Origin: Dehalococcoidia bacterium
Lineage (GTDB): Bacteria > Chloroflexota > Dehalococcoidia > Lucifugimonadales > Australimonadaceae
Assembly (NCBI GenBank): GCA_022820645.1
Contig: JAJEFD010000009.1
Coordinates: forward strand, 248,001-312,000
Direction: 5' to 3'
DNA: 64,000 bases
The position numbers and the translations under genes were made by a program. Under the pieces are notes generated by a model, which searched no databases, was not told the DNA's origin, and was given only the letters and a program-made list of their open reading frames with translations. The stretch's first letter is position 1; each line of letters opens with the position of its first letter. Shown one piece after another: positions 43,953 to 52,151 of the stretch.

Positions 43953-44602
43953 GCAGAGGGGACGGCGTCGCTGATGGCGGCGACGAGTCGGGCAGCGGCG
44001 TCGGCGGGGTTGGCGGCGCCAAGGATGGCGCTGATGACGGCGACGCCGGATGCGCCGGCGTGCACGACCGCGACCGCGTTCTCCTCGGTGATGCCGCCGA
44101 TGCCGAGGACCGGGACGCCGGACTGCGCGCACCATCCGACGAGTCCGACGCCGGCGGGCGGCTGGCCGGGGTGCGTCGGGGAGTCGTAGACCGTGCCGAC
44201 CACGAGGAGGTCGGCACCCTGCGCAGCCGCCTCCCGTGCGGCGTCGACGCCGTGCACGGAGCGTCCGATGAGGAGCGGGCGGGCTGCCCGTGCGCGGGCG
44301 GAGGCGATGCTGCGCGAGTTCTCGGTGAGCTGTACGCCGTCCGCTCCGGAGGCTTCGGCGATGCTGACGCTGTCGTTGACGAAGAGCAGCGCCTTGCCGT
44401 TCGTCACCTCGCGGAGACGCTGGGCAAGCGCGAGCTGCACGGCGTCCGGCAGGTCCTTCTCGCGCATCTGCACGAGGTTCACGCCGTTGTCGACGGCCCG
44501 CGCGACAGCGTCGACGAGAGCGTCCGGCCCTCCAGCGAGATTCCTGTCCGTAACGAGTGCGACGATGGGGTGGGGAAGACTGGAGGGGGAGGCGTTGTTC
44601 AA
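43949..44602 (-). CDS. thiE: thiamine-phosphate synthase ThiE
   Basis: This 217-residue TIM-barrel enzyme couples HMP-pyrophosphate with thiazole phosphate to form thiamine phosphate. Signature segments are VNLVQMREKDLPD, ALLFVNDSVSIAEASGADGV, LIGRSVHGVDAAREAAAQGA and DLLVVGTVYDSPTHPG. Late motifs are PVLGIGGITEENA and GVAVISAILGA. It begins 13 bases after thiG. Its stop codon lies in a repeat. Confidence 0.95.
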   Translation of the reverse strand: MNNASPSSLPHPIVALVTDRNLAGGPDALVDAVARAVDNGVNLVQMREKDLPDAVQLALAQRLREVTNGKALLFVNDSVSIAEASGADGVQLTENSRSIASARARAARPLLIGRSVHGVDAAREAAAQGADLLVVGTVYDSPTHPGQPPAGVGLVGWCAQSGVPVLGIGGITEENAVAVVHAGASGVAVISAILGAANPADAAARLVAAISDAVPSA

Positions 44603-44615
44603 AGGTAGTCCTTCT

Positions 44616-45404
44616 CTAGGTGGTGGATCGGATGACGCCTTCCAGCGGGCTGCTGGCCTGGGCGTAGCGTTGGGCTTCGATGCGTCCGGCGAGGTAAGCC
44701 TTGCGTCCGGCCTCGACGCCGAGTTTGAACGCCTCGCCCATGAGGGCAGGGTCCTGCGCCCGGGCGATGGCGGTGTTCACGAGGACGGCGTCGGCCCCCA
44801 TCTCCATCGCCTGCGACGCCTGGGAGGGGACGGCGAGCCCGGCGTCGACGACGACGGGGATGCTCGCCTGCTCGATGATGATGGTGATCTCCTCGGCGGT
44901 GTGGATGCCCTGGCCGGAGCCGATGGCGGAGCCGAGCGGCATCACGGTCGCGCAGCCCGCCTCCTCCAGCCACTTCGCCAGCACGGGGTCTGCGTGGATG
45001 TAGGGCAGCACGGTGAAGCCGTCGGCGATGAGCGCTTTCGCGGCCTCGAGCGTGCCGATGGGGTCGGGCAGCAGGTACTTGGGGTCGGGGATGATCTCGA
45101 GCTTCACCCAGTTGGGGAGCCCGAGCGAGCGTGCGAGGCGGGCGATCATGAGCGCTTCCTCGACAGTTGCGCATCCGGCGGTGTTGGGGAGGATGGTGTA
45201 GCGGTCGGGGTCGAGGACGTCGAGGACGGTCGGCTCGGTGGGGTTGTCGAGGTTGAGCCTGCGGATGGCGACGGTGACGATCTCCGCGCCGGAGGCCGCG
45301 ATGGAGGCGACGAGTTCGTCGTTGCTCCGGTGGCGTCCGGTGCCTGCGAGGAGGCGGGAGGAGAAGGAGAAGTCGCCTATGTGGAGGCGGTCGTCAGTCG
45401 TCAT
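44616..45404 (-). CDS. thiG: thiazole synthase ThiG
   Basis: This 262-residue TIM barrel assembles the thiazole phosphate ring from deoxyxylulose phosphate, dehydroglycine and ThiS-thiocarboxylate. K101 in NWVKLEIIPDPKYL forms the Schiff base. Other signatures are RLLAGTGRHRSNDEL, TILPNTAGCATVEEALMIAR, VMPLGSAIGSGQGI and PVVVDAGLAVPSQA. It heads the thi genes. Neither thiO nor thiH, which would supply dehydroglycine, is in the window. Confidence 0.96.
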   Translation of the reverse strand: MTTDDRLHIGDFSFSSRLLAGTGRHRSNDELVASIAASGAEIVTVAIRRLNLDNPTEPTVLDVLDPDRYTILPNTAGCATVEEALMIARLARSLGLPNWVKLEIIPDPKYLLPDPIGTLEAAKALIADGFTVLPYIHADPVLAKWLEEAGCATVMPLGSAIGSGQGIHTAEEITIIIEQASIPVVVDAGLAVPSQASQAMEMGADAVLVNTAIARAQDPALMGEAFKLGVEAGRKAYLAGRIEAQRYAQASSPLEGVIRSTT

Positions 45405-45430
45405 GGGGATATGATACCTGACTCGCCGGG

Positions 45431-45530
45431 CACCCTCACCCGCTCCGCAAGCGGGGCACCCTCTCCCAGGGAGAGAGGGGATAAGACACTCCCGAGAGAT
45501 ACTTCGACTCCGCTCCGCTCAGCATGACAT
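45431..45530. repeat. repeats A and C upstream of thiG
   Basis: An A copy with an extra CCGCTCCGCAAGCGGGG stem (45431-45486) and a C copy (45491-45530) fill the gap between cofE and thiG. They lie where a thiamine riboswitch might be expected. Confidence 0.85.
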
Positions 45531-45538
45531 CCTTCGGG

Positions 45539-46297
45539 TCAGCGAAAGAGGTCCTTGCCGGGCTCGCGGATGACGGGGCGGATGCCGGAGTCGCCCTTCT
45601 CGTAGGGGTAGCCGCGCACGACGGCCACGGGCACGCGGTGGAGCTTGTGCATGACCAGCTCCGACGCCGCGGCGAGCTCGTCGGCGACGGCGATGACGGT
45701 CGAGCGCAGCTCACGCCCGTCGCTGTCCACGTCGCCGCGATAGTCGAGGAGCGGCTCGATACCGGCGCAGCCGATGGCGACGTTGAGCGCGCCCTCGCGC
45801 CACGGCCGCCCGAACGTGTCGGAGACGATGACGGCGACGTCCGCTCCGGTGGCATCCCCGAGGGTGTCCCGGATGCGCCGGGCCGAGGCGTCGGGGTCGA
45901 GCGGGAGCAGCACGACGTAGTCGCCGCCCCTGCCGACGTTGGAAGCGTCGACGCCGGAGTTGGCGCAGACGAAGCCGTGGCGCGTCTCCGTGATGAGCAC
46001 GCCGCCCTCCATGCGGACGACGCGGACGGCCTCGCGCAGGATGACCTCGACGGCGCGCGCGTCCTTCTCCCACGTCAGCGCGAAGTCGCGCGCCTGTGCG
46101 GATGGCTCGACGCCCCGCAGGTCGGCGACGCGGCCCTCCGCCTTCGAGACGATCTTCTGCGTCACAACAACGACGTCGCCACCGGCGAGCGGCGTCTGCT
46201 GGGCCGCGCAGGCGTCGGCGATGAGGCGTCCGAGGTCGTCGCCTTCGTCGATCTCCGGCAGCCCGTCGACGGGGATGAGCGTTACTTCAGGGGGCAT
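45539..46297 (-). CDS. cofE: coenzyme F420-0:L-glutamate ligase CofE
   Basis: This 252-residue enzyme adds gamma-linked glutamates to F420-0 using GTP. Family segments are GGDVVVVTQKIVSKAEGR, VLITETRHGFVCANSGVDAS, VAVIVSDTFGRPWREGALNV and AIGCAGIEPLLDYRG. Length matches archaeal-type CofE without the FbiB C-terminal domain. Its presence implies F420 use, fitting the LLM oxidoreductases elsewhere in the window. Confidence 0.95.
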   Translation of the reverse strand: MPPEVTLIPVDGLPEIDEGDDLGRLIADACAAQQTPLAGGDVVVVTQKIVSKAEGRVADLRGVEPSAQARDFALTWEKDARAVEVILREAVRVVRMEGGVLITETRHGFVCANSGVDASNVGRGGDYVVLLPLDPDASARRIRDTLGDATGADVAVIVSDTFGRPWREGALNVAIGCAGIEPLLDYRGDVDSDGRELRSTVIAVADELAAASELVMHKLHRVPVAVVRGYPYEKGDSGIRPVIREPGKDLFR

Positions 46298-46342
46298 AGC
46301 GGGGTGATGCTAGCAGAGCGAGAACGTAGCAGGTGAGCGCAA

Positions 46343-46762
46343 TCAGGCGGAGACGGACTGCGGGACCTCGACGTCGACGTAGACGATCCGGGCGGTGGGT
46401 TCCGGGGGCCGCTTGCAGTGCCACGCGAGATAGTCCTTGATCGTCTCACGGATGAGCGCCTCGACCCGCTTGCGCGTGTCCGCCGCGGCGACGACGGGGA
46501 AGAGGTCGGGCGGCTCGGCGCGGTAGCCGTGGGGAGTCTTCGTGATAGGGACGGCGTAGCCCTTCACTTCTATCGCCCACGAGATCGGCTCAGGGATCGG
46601 TTCGCCGCGCTCAACGAGGTCTTCGAGGATGATTTCGATGCCCTCGCGGACGGACGTGGTCACCTCTTCGAGCGTTTTGCCGATGCCGACGCCCCCGGTC
46701 ACGTCCGGCGAGAACGAGCTGTAGTTCCGTGGGAGTTTTGATACGACGGCCATGTACCGCAT
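46343..46762 (-). CDS. hicB: HicB-like antitoxin with two HicB-type halves
   Basis: This 139-residue protein has a HicB-like fold in its first half (AVVSKLPRNYSSFSPDVTGG, then TLEEVTTSVREGIEIILEDL) and a related second half (PITKTPHGYRAEPPDLFPVV, then AADTRKRVEALIRETI). No HTH or RHH DNA-binding tail is obvious. The last codons of hicA (AAG GAG TAA) form its ribosome binding site, so the pair is translationally coupled. It would neutralise HicA. Confidence 0.85.
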   Translation of the reverse strand: MRYMAVVSKLPRNYSSFSPDVTGGVGIGKTLEEVTTSVREGIEIILEDLVERGEPIPEPISWAIEVKGYAVPITKTPHGYRAEPPDLFPVVAAADTRKRVEALIRETIKDYLAWHCKRPPEPTARIVYVDVEVPQSVSA

Positions 46763-46765
46763 GGG

Positions 46766-46960
46766 TTACTCCTTGAGGCCAGCCTGCTTCAGGATGCTAT
46801 GCCATGTTCTAGGGTCCACGTCTCCTCCAGGATGCCCAGGTATGACAACGTTCCCCGGTTTCTCGGGGTGGTTGTAGACGCGGTGGCTTCCTCGTGTGCG
46901 CACGTGCACCCAGCCGTCCCGTTCCACGAGCCTGATTGCTTCTCGTACTTTATGAATCAT
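46766..46960 (-). CDS. hicA: HicA-type mRNA interferase toxin
   Basis: This 64-residue dsRBD-like toxin starts MIHKVREAIRLVERDGWVHV and has the catalytic-His segment TRGSHRVYNHPEKPGNVVIP, then GHPGGDVDPRTWHSILKQAG. It is the first gene of a HicA-HicB pair with a three-base gap. HicA cleaves mRNA and tmRNA when free of HicB. Confidence 0.92.
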   Translation of the reverse strand: MIHKVREAIRLVERDGWVHVRTRGSHRVYNHPEKPGNVVIPGHPGGDVDPRTWHSILKQAGLKE

Positions 46961-47083
46961 ACGCCTCTGCCTGCAATCATCCTAGGAAGCACAGCCCCAA
47001 CCGCACAACGGGCGCGTGTCACATCGAGACAGACTGTGACATCTGCCCGTAGACGGGAGCGGTGGGGCTGGTAGCATGCGGGC

Positions 47084-50000
47084 ATGAGTCTCGATGCGTT
47101 CCATCCCATCGTGCGGACGTGGTTCGAGCGGCGGTTCGGCGCGCCGACGGACGCGCAGGCGCTCGGCTGGCCCGCGATAGCGTCCGGCCGGCACACGCTC
47201 ATCGCCGCGCCCACCGGCTCCGGCAAGACGCTCGCGGCGTTCCTCACGAGTCTGGACATGCTCGTGAAGCAGGCGCTGGGGGACGATGGGGACGAGGCGG
47301 GGCTGGCGGATGCGACGCAGGTGGTGTACGTGTCGCCGCTGAAGGCGCTGGCGAACGACATCCAGCGGAACCTGCTCGCGCCGCTGGAGGAGATACGGGC
47401 GCTCGCCGAGGAGATGGGGCAGCCGCTGCCGGAGATACGCGTCGCGGTGCGGACCGGCGATACGCCGCAGAAGGAGCGGACGCTCCACGCGCGCAGGCCG
47501 CCGCACGTGCTCATCACGACACCGGAGTCGCTGTTCATCCTGCTTACGTCGGAGCGGGGACGGCACGCGCTCAGGACAACGCGCACGCTGATCCTCGACG
47601 AGTTGCACGCGGTCGCGCCGAGCAAGCGGGGATCACACCTTGCGCTGTCGGTGGAGCGGCTGTGCCACTTGGCGGAGGAGCCGGTCACGCGCATCGGGCT
47701 GTCGGCGACGCAGAAGCCCATCGAGGAGATGGCGCGCTTCCTGACGGGTTCACCCTCACCCGCCGCTGGTGCGGAGTGCGAGATCGTGGATACGGGGCAC
47801 CGGCGGGCGATGGACGTTGCCATCGAGTTACCGCGCGACTTCGAGCTGGGGCCCATCGCGACACACGAGCAGTGGGCACAGACGCTCGACCAGGTGGTGG
47901 AGCTCTCAGAGCAGCACCGGACGACGCTGGTGTTCGTGAACACGCGCCGTCTCGTGGAGCGGGTCGCGCACCTGCTGTCGGACCGGCTCGGCGAGGAGAA
48001 CGTGGCCGCGCACCATGGCAGCCTCTCGCGAGAGACGCGGTACGACACGGAGCAGCGGCTGAAGGAAGGGCGCGTGCGGGTATGCGTCGCGAGCGCGTCA
48101 CTGGAGCTGGGGATCGACATCGGCGACATCGACCTCGTCTGCCAGATCGGGTCGCCGCGCAACATCGGGGTCGCGCTGCAGCGGGTCGGGCGGTCCGGTC
48201 ACTTCCTGGGCGGCACGCCGAAGGGGCGCTTCTTCCCGCTGACACGCGACGAACTCGTGGAGACGGTCGCGCTGCTGCGGTGCATCCGCGACGGCGCGCT
48301 GGACGCACTGCACATCCCGCCGTGGCCGCTGGACGTGCTCGCGCAGCAGGTTGTGGCGTCGTGCGTGATGGAGGAGTGGGACGAGGACGCGCTGTACGCG
48401 CTGATGACGCAGGCGTACCCGTACCGCGAACTGTCCCGCGAGCGCTTCGACGAGGTGGTGCGGATGCTGTCGGAGGGCGTCGCGGGGCGCTGGGGACGCA
48501 CGACGGCATACCTGCACCGCGACGGCGTGAACCACAAGGTAAAGGCGCGGCGCGGCGCACGCATGATGGCCGTGTCCAACGGGGGCGCGATACCGGACAC
48601 GGCGGACTACCGCGTCATCGCGGAGCCGGACGGCACGATGGTGGGGACGGTGAACGAGGACTTCGCCATCGAGAGCATGGCGGGCGACATCTTCCTGCTG
48701 GGGAACACGCCATGGAAGATACGCCGCATCGAGCAGGGGACGGTGCGCGTGGAGGAGGCGCAGGGTCAGCCGCCGACGATCCCGTTCTGGCTGGGGGAGG
48801 CGCCGGGGCGCACGGTCGAGCTGTCGCACGAGGTGTCGGCGCTGCGGCGCGACGTCGACGAGCGGCTGCACGCGCGGGATACGGCGGTGGCGCTCGTGAT
48901 GGAGAGCGGGGCGTCGCGCGAAGTGGCGGAGCAGGTGGTGGCGTACGTGGAGGAGGGGAAGCGTGTGCTCGGCATCGTGCCGACGGGGGACAAGATCGTG
49001 GCGGAGCGCTTCTTCGACGAGGCGGGCGGCATGCAGCTGGTGGTGCACTCGCCGCTGGGGAGCCGCATCAACCGGGCGTGGGGGCTGGCGCTGCGCAAGC
49101 GGTTCTGCGCCGGGTTCGACTTCGAGCTGCAGGCGGCGGCGACGGACGAGGGCATCAACATCTCGCTCGGGCCGCAGCACTCGTTCCCGGTCGAGGAGGT
49201 GTTCAGCTACTTGAAACCGGCGACGGCAGAGGACGTGCTGACGCAGGCGGTGCTGCAGTCGCCCATCTTCCCGCTGCGCTGGCGGTGGACGGCGTCGCGG
49301 TCGCTCGCGCTGCTGCGCCAGGTCGGCGGCAAGCGCGTCCCGACGCCGATACAGCGGATGCGCTCCGACGACCTGCTCGCGGCGGTGTTCCCCGCGGCGG
49401 CGGCGTGCCAGGACAACATGCCGGTGGGCGGCAGGGTGGAGCCGCCGGACCATCCGCTCGTGTTCGAGACGCTGCGCGACTGCCTCACCGAGGCGCTGGA
49501 CGCGGAGGGGATGGTGGGCGTGCTGGAGGCCATCGAGAGCGGGGAGATCGAGGTGTTCGGCAAGGACACGCTCCAGCCGTCGGCTTTCTCACATCAGCTG
49601 CTGAACGCGATGCCGTACGCGTTCCTGGACGACGCGCCGCTGGAGGAGCGCCGCGCCCGGGCCGTCACGCTGCGGCGCGCGCTGCCGGAGGACTCGCGCG
49701 ACCTCGGCGCGCTCAGCCCCGACGCCATCGCCGAGGAGGAGGCGTACGCTTGGCCCGCGATACGCGACGCGGACGAGCTGCACGACGCGCTGCTGTCGTT
49801 GTTGGTGCTGACGGAGGACGACCTCGCGGAGCACCCGGACGCCGCGGAGTCGTGGCGCGAGTGGTACGCGTCGCTGGCCGAGGCGGGCAGGGTGCGGTCG
49901 CTGGCGCCCCACTTCCCCAGCCCCGGAGTACCCTCACCCTCGCCCTCTCCCCTTGTAGGGAGAGGGGACCAGGCAGTGGGGCTAGGTTCCCGCCTTCGCG

Positions 50001-51418
50001 GGAATGACGGGGAAAAGAGCGGGAGTGACGGAGAGCAGGGAGGGAACGACGTCGATATCGCTTACTCGTTGTGGTACGCGGTCGAGCGGGCTGAGGTCGT
50101 GCGCGCGGCGTACGAGGATGGGGACGTCGAGGCTGTGGCGGAGATCGTGCGCGGGCGTGCGGAGTCGTCGGGGCCGTTCACGGCGGGCGGGCTGGCACAA
50201 CGGCTGGCGCTGAGCGAGAGCGCGGTGTCGCAGGCGGCGATCAGGCTGGAGTCGGAGGGCGTACTGCTGCGCGGGCGGTTCCGTCCGGGCGCGGCGGACG
50301 AGGAGTTCTGCGACCGCCGGATACTCGCGCGTATCCACCGGAGCACCATCGGGCGGCTTCGGCGGGAGATCGAGCCGGTGCCGGTCGCGAGTTTCATCCG
50401 CTTCCTGCTGGAGTGGCAGCACGCCACGCCGGGGACGCGCCTGGCGGGCGACGCGGGGCTGATCGAGGTGGTCGAGCAGTTGCAGGGGTTCGAGGCTGCT
50501 GCAGCGGCATGGGAGAGCGGGCTGCTGATGAACCGGCTGACCGACTTCCACGCCTCGACGCTCGACGCGCTGACGCTCGGCGGCGAGCTGGCCTGGGGTC
50601 GGTTCGCGCGCCGAGCCGGACCTCCGCCGTCGGCTGCGCTTTCGCGGAACGGGCCGGTGACGCTGGCGGTGCGGGAGGACGTGCCGTGGCTGCTCGACCC
50701 GCCCGACCCGGACACGACGTTCACCGGGGCGGCTGCGGACGTGCTGGCATACCTCGAATCGAGCGGGGCGTCGTTCATGCCGGACATCGTGCGCGGTTCA
50801 CGGCGACTGCCGTCCGAGGTGGAAGAGGCGCTCTGGCTGCTGGTGGCGGCGGGGCGCGTGACGGCTGACGGGTTCGGCGCGCTGCGCGGGCTCGTCTCCG
50901 GCGTCGCGAAGCGCGTGCAGCGGAGGTCGCGCTGGTCGGGCGCGTCGCGGGTGCGGGCGCAGGCGGCGCTCGGGCGGTCAGGGAGCCGGTGGTCGCTGCT
51001 GCAGTCGACGGTGGCCGAGCCGGAGGAGGACGTGGTCGAGGCGCGCGCGGCGCAGCTGCTGCGTCGTTACGGCGTGATGCTGCGCGAGCTGCTGGCGCGC
51101 GAGCCGATGGCCCCGCCGTGGGGCGCGCTCGTGCGGACGTACCGTCGAGCCGAGGCGCGGGGCGAGGTGCGCGGCGGACGGTTCGTCGCGGGGCTGGTGG
51201 GCGAGCAGTTCGCGCTGCCGGAGGCGGTCGACGCGCTGCGAGCGGTGCACCGCCGCGCGCCGTCGGGCGAGGTCGTGCGCGTATCGGGGTCGGACCCGCT
51301 GAACCTCGTGGGTGTGCTTACGCCGGGCCAGCGCGTGCCGGCAGTGGTCGGCAACAGCGTACTGTACCGCGATGGCTCGCCCGTGTCGGGGGAGGAGCTG
51401 GAAGCGGCGGCAGGGTAG
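47084..51418 (+). CDS. lhr: large ATP-dependent helicase Lhr
   Basis: This 1444-residue superfamily-2 helicase has motif I APTGSGKT (GSGKT at 45-49), Ia VSPLKALAND, motif II LDELH (172-175), motif III LSATQKPIEEM, motif IV region LVFVNTRRLVERVA, motif V CVASASLELGIDIGDID and motif VI LQRVGRSGH. Winged-helix and Lhr-core domains and the long Lhr C-terminal region follow. Lhr is a 3'-5' RNA:DNA translocase used in repair. A short repeat-like stretch at 47747-47770 and a 45-codon repeat block at 49914-50050 run through the frame without stops. No strong ribosome binding site is seen. Confidence 0.95.
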   Translation: MSLDAFHPIVRTWFERRFGAPTDAQALGWPAIASGRHTLIAAPTGSGKTLAAFLTSLDMLVKQALGDDGDEAGLADATQVVYVSPLKALANDIQRNLLAPLEEIRALAEEMGQPLPEIRVAVRTGDTPQKERTLHARRPPHVLITTPESLFILLTSERGRHALRTTRTLILDELHAVAPSKRGSHLALSVERLCHLAEEPVTRIGLSATQKPIEEMARFLTGSPSPAAGAECEIVDTGHRRAMDVAIELPRDFELGPIATHEQWAQTLDQVVELSEQHRTTLVFVNTRRLVERVAHLLSDRLGEENVAAHHGSLSRETRYDTEQRLKEGRVRVCVASASLELGIDIGDIDLVCQIGSPRNIGVALQRVGRSGHFLGGTPKGRFFPLTRDELVETVALLRCIRDGALDALHIPPWPLDVLAQQVVASCVMEEWDEDALYALMTQAYPYRELSRERFDEVVRMLSEGVAGRWGRTTAYLHRDGVNHKVKARRGARMMAVSNGGAIPDTADYRVIAEPDGTMVGTVNEDFAIESMAGDIFLLGNTPWKIRRIEQGTVRVEEAQGQPPTIPFWLGEAPGRTVELSHEVSALRRDVDERLHARDTAVALVMESGASREVAEQVVAYVEEGKRVLGIVPTGDKIVAERFFDEAGGMQLVVHSPLGSRINRAWGLALRKRFCAGFDFELQAAATDEGINISLGPQHSFPVEEVFSYLKPATAEDVLTQAVLQSPIFPLRWRWTASRSLALLRQVGGKRVPTPIQRMRSDDLLAAVFPAAAACQDNMPVGGRVEPPDHPLVFETLRDCLTEALDAEGMVGVLEAIESGEIEVFGKDTLQPSAFSHQLLNAMPYAFLDDAPLEERRARAVTLRRALPEDSRDLGALSPDAIAEEEAYAWPAIRDADELHDALLSLLVLTEDDLAEHPDAAESWREWYASLAEAGRVRSLAPHFPSPGVPSPSPSPLVGRGDQAVGLGSRLRGNDGEKSGSDGEQGGNDVDIAYSLWYAVERAEVVRAAYEDGDVEAVAEIVRGRAESSGPFTAGGLAQRLALSESAVSQAAIRLESEGVLLRGRFRPGAADEEFCDRRILARIHRSTIGRLRREIEPVPVASFIRFLLEWQHATPGTRLAGDAGLIEVVEQLQGFEAAAAAWESGLLMNRLTDFHASTLDALTLGGELAWGRFARRAGPPPSAALSRNGPVTLAVREDVPWLLDPPDPDTTFTGAAADVLAYLESSGASFMPDIVRGSRRLPSEVEEALWLLVAAGRVTADGFGALRGLVSGVAKRVQRRSRWSGASRVRAQAALGRSGSRWSLLQSTVAEPEEDVVEARAAQLLRRYGVMLRELLAREPMAPPWGALVRTYRRAEARGEVRGGRFVAGLVGEQFALPEAVDALRAVHRRAPSGEVVRVSGSDPLNLVGVLTPGQRVPAVVGNSVLYRDGSPVSGEELEAAAG
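49914..50050. repeat. repeats A and B embedded in the lhr frame
   Basis: A full A copy (GTACCCTCACCCTCGCCC, then CTCTCCCCTTGTAGGGAGAG) and a full B copy (TTCCCGCCTTCGCGGGAATG) lie inside lhr. They encode about 45 Ser/Pro/Gly-rich residues (about 944-989) between the helicase core region and the C-terminal region. The TAG and TGA triplets in the repeats fall out of frame. Confidence 0.85.
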
Positions 51419-51423
51419 GGGCG

Positions 51424-51858
51424 TCAGCGCAGCGGGTCTACGACGGTGAGGAAGGGGAAGCGGTAGAAGCCGGTGTCGCGAGTGCAGATCCGGCTGACGC
51501 CGTGCTCGCGCATGAGAACGGCGGTATGCACGTCGTAGACGAAGTTGCCCCTGATGTCTGGGAACTCCCGGATGGTCTGTGCGAGGATCGCCTGGTGGCG
51601 TTCGGTCGGGCGTAGAACCGAAATAGCAGGGGATTCGAGCAACATCTGCAGGAAAAGTTGTGCCTCATCGATACGCCACGGGACCGGCAAGACGCGCGGG
51701 TGAGTACTGACTCGCATGAACTCGTAGCAGACGTTCCATGTCAGGTACGTCGGCGAGGGGCCAGTTCTGGCCTCGTCCAACATCCGGCGGCACGCTTCAT
51801 GAGCGTCGGCCCCCGGATCAATCGCATAGAGGAGGATATTCGTATCGAAGACGAGCAC
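51424..51858 (-). CDS. vapC: VapC-type PIN-domain toxin
   Basis: This 144-residue PIN ribonuclease starts MLVFDTNILLYAIDPGADAH with the first catalytic Asp. Further acidic residues are E in NVCYEFMRVSTHPR, D in GNFVYDVHTAVLMREHG and D in CTRDTGFYRF. The GTG start directly abuts the TAA stop of the antitoxin gene, so the pair is coupled. It would cleave tRNA or rRNA when unbound. Confidence 0.9.
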   Translation of the reverse strand: MLVFDTNILLYAIDPGADAHEACRRMLDEARTGPSPTYLTWNVCYEFMRVSTHPRVLPVPWRIDEAQLFLQMLLESPAISVLRPTERHQAILAQTIREFPDIRGNFVYDVHTAVLMREHGVSRICTRDTGFYRFPFLTVVDPLR

Positions 51859-52101
51859 TTACTCCTCTTCTTCCATCACCCGATAGAGCTCGTCGCGGTT
51901 GGCCACGTCCACCAAGAACGAACCGCCTTTCAAGATCGGCAGCGGAGGCAGGGCGCGTTGCTCTCCTTCCCCAGCAGGCGGGTCGTCCAGGATACGCCGG
52001 AGGCCAGCCTCCACGAGGGCCGAGATGGTCGTCGAACGGCGGGCGGCTTCTTCACGAAGCCGCTGCATCACGGTGTCGTCGATGTTGAGCGTGGTCTTCA
52101 T
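51859..52101 (-). CDS. vapB: VapB-type ribbon-helix-helix antitoxin
   Basis: This 80-residue antitoxin starts MKTTLNIDDTVMQRLREEAA and continues RRSTTISALVEAGLRRIL, a ribbon-helix-helix DNA-binding domain, with a flexible acidic C-terminus that would wrap the toxin (FLVDVANRDELYRVMEEEE). It lies immediately upstream of vapC. Autoregulation is likely: CATACAGGGCGTATG, a short palindrome just upstream of the start, may be the operator. Confidence 0.9.
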   Translation of the reverse strand: MKTTLNIDDTVMQRLREEAARRSTTISALVEAGLRRILDDPPAGEGEQRALPPLPILKGGSFLVDVANRDELYRVMEEEE

Positions 52102-52109
52102 ATGGAAAA

Positions 52110-52124
52110 CCATACAGGGCGTAT
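52110..52124 (-). promoter_or_regulatory. candidate VapB operator palindrome
   Basis: The sequence CATACAGGGCGTATG, with CATAC/GTATG arms, lies nine bases upstream of the vapB start in an AT-richer stretch. Ribbon-helix-helix antitoxins usually bind such short palindromes. Confidence 0.4.
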
Positions 52125-52151
52125 GGCTTTCCGTCAACGAACGCTGGGACG

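Noticed and set aside
45405..45538. Thiamine pyrophosphate riboswitch upstream of thiG
   Set aside because: No CTGAGA or ACCTGAT-type thi-box segments are visible on the minus strand; the leader is made of repeats.
47062..50007. A 981-codon frame overlapping lhr in another phase
   Set aside because: The composition (Gly/Arg/Ala) is that of a shadow frame, and lhr has all helicase motifs.
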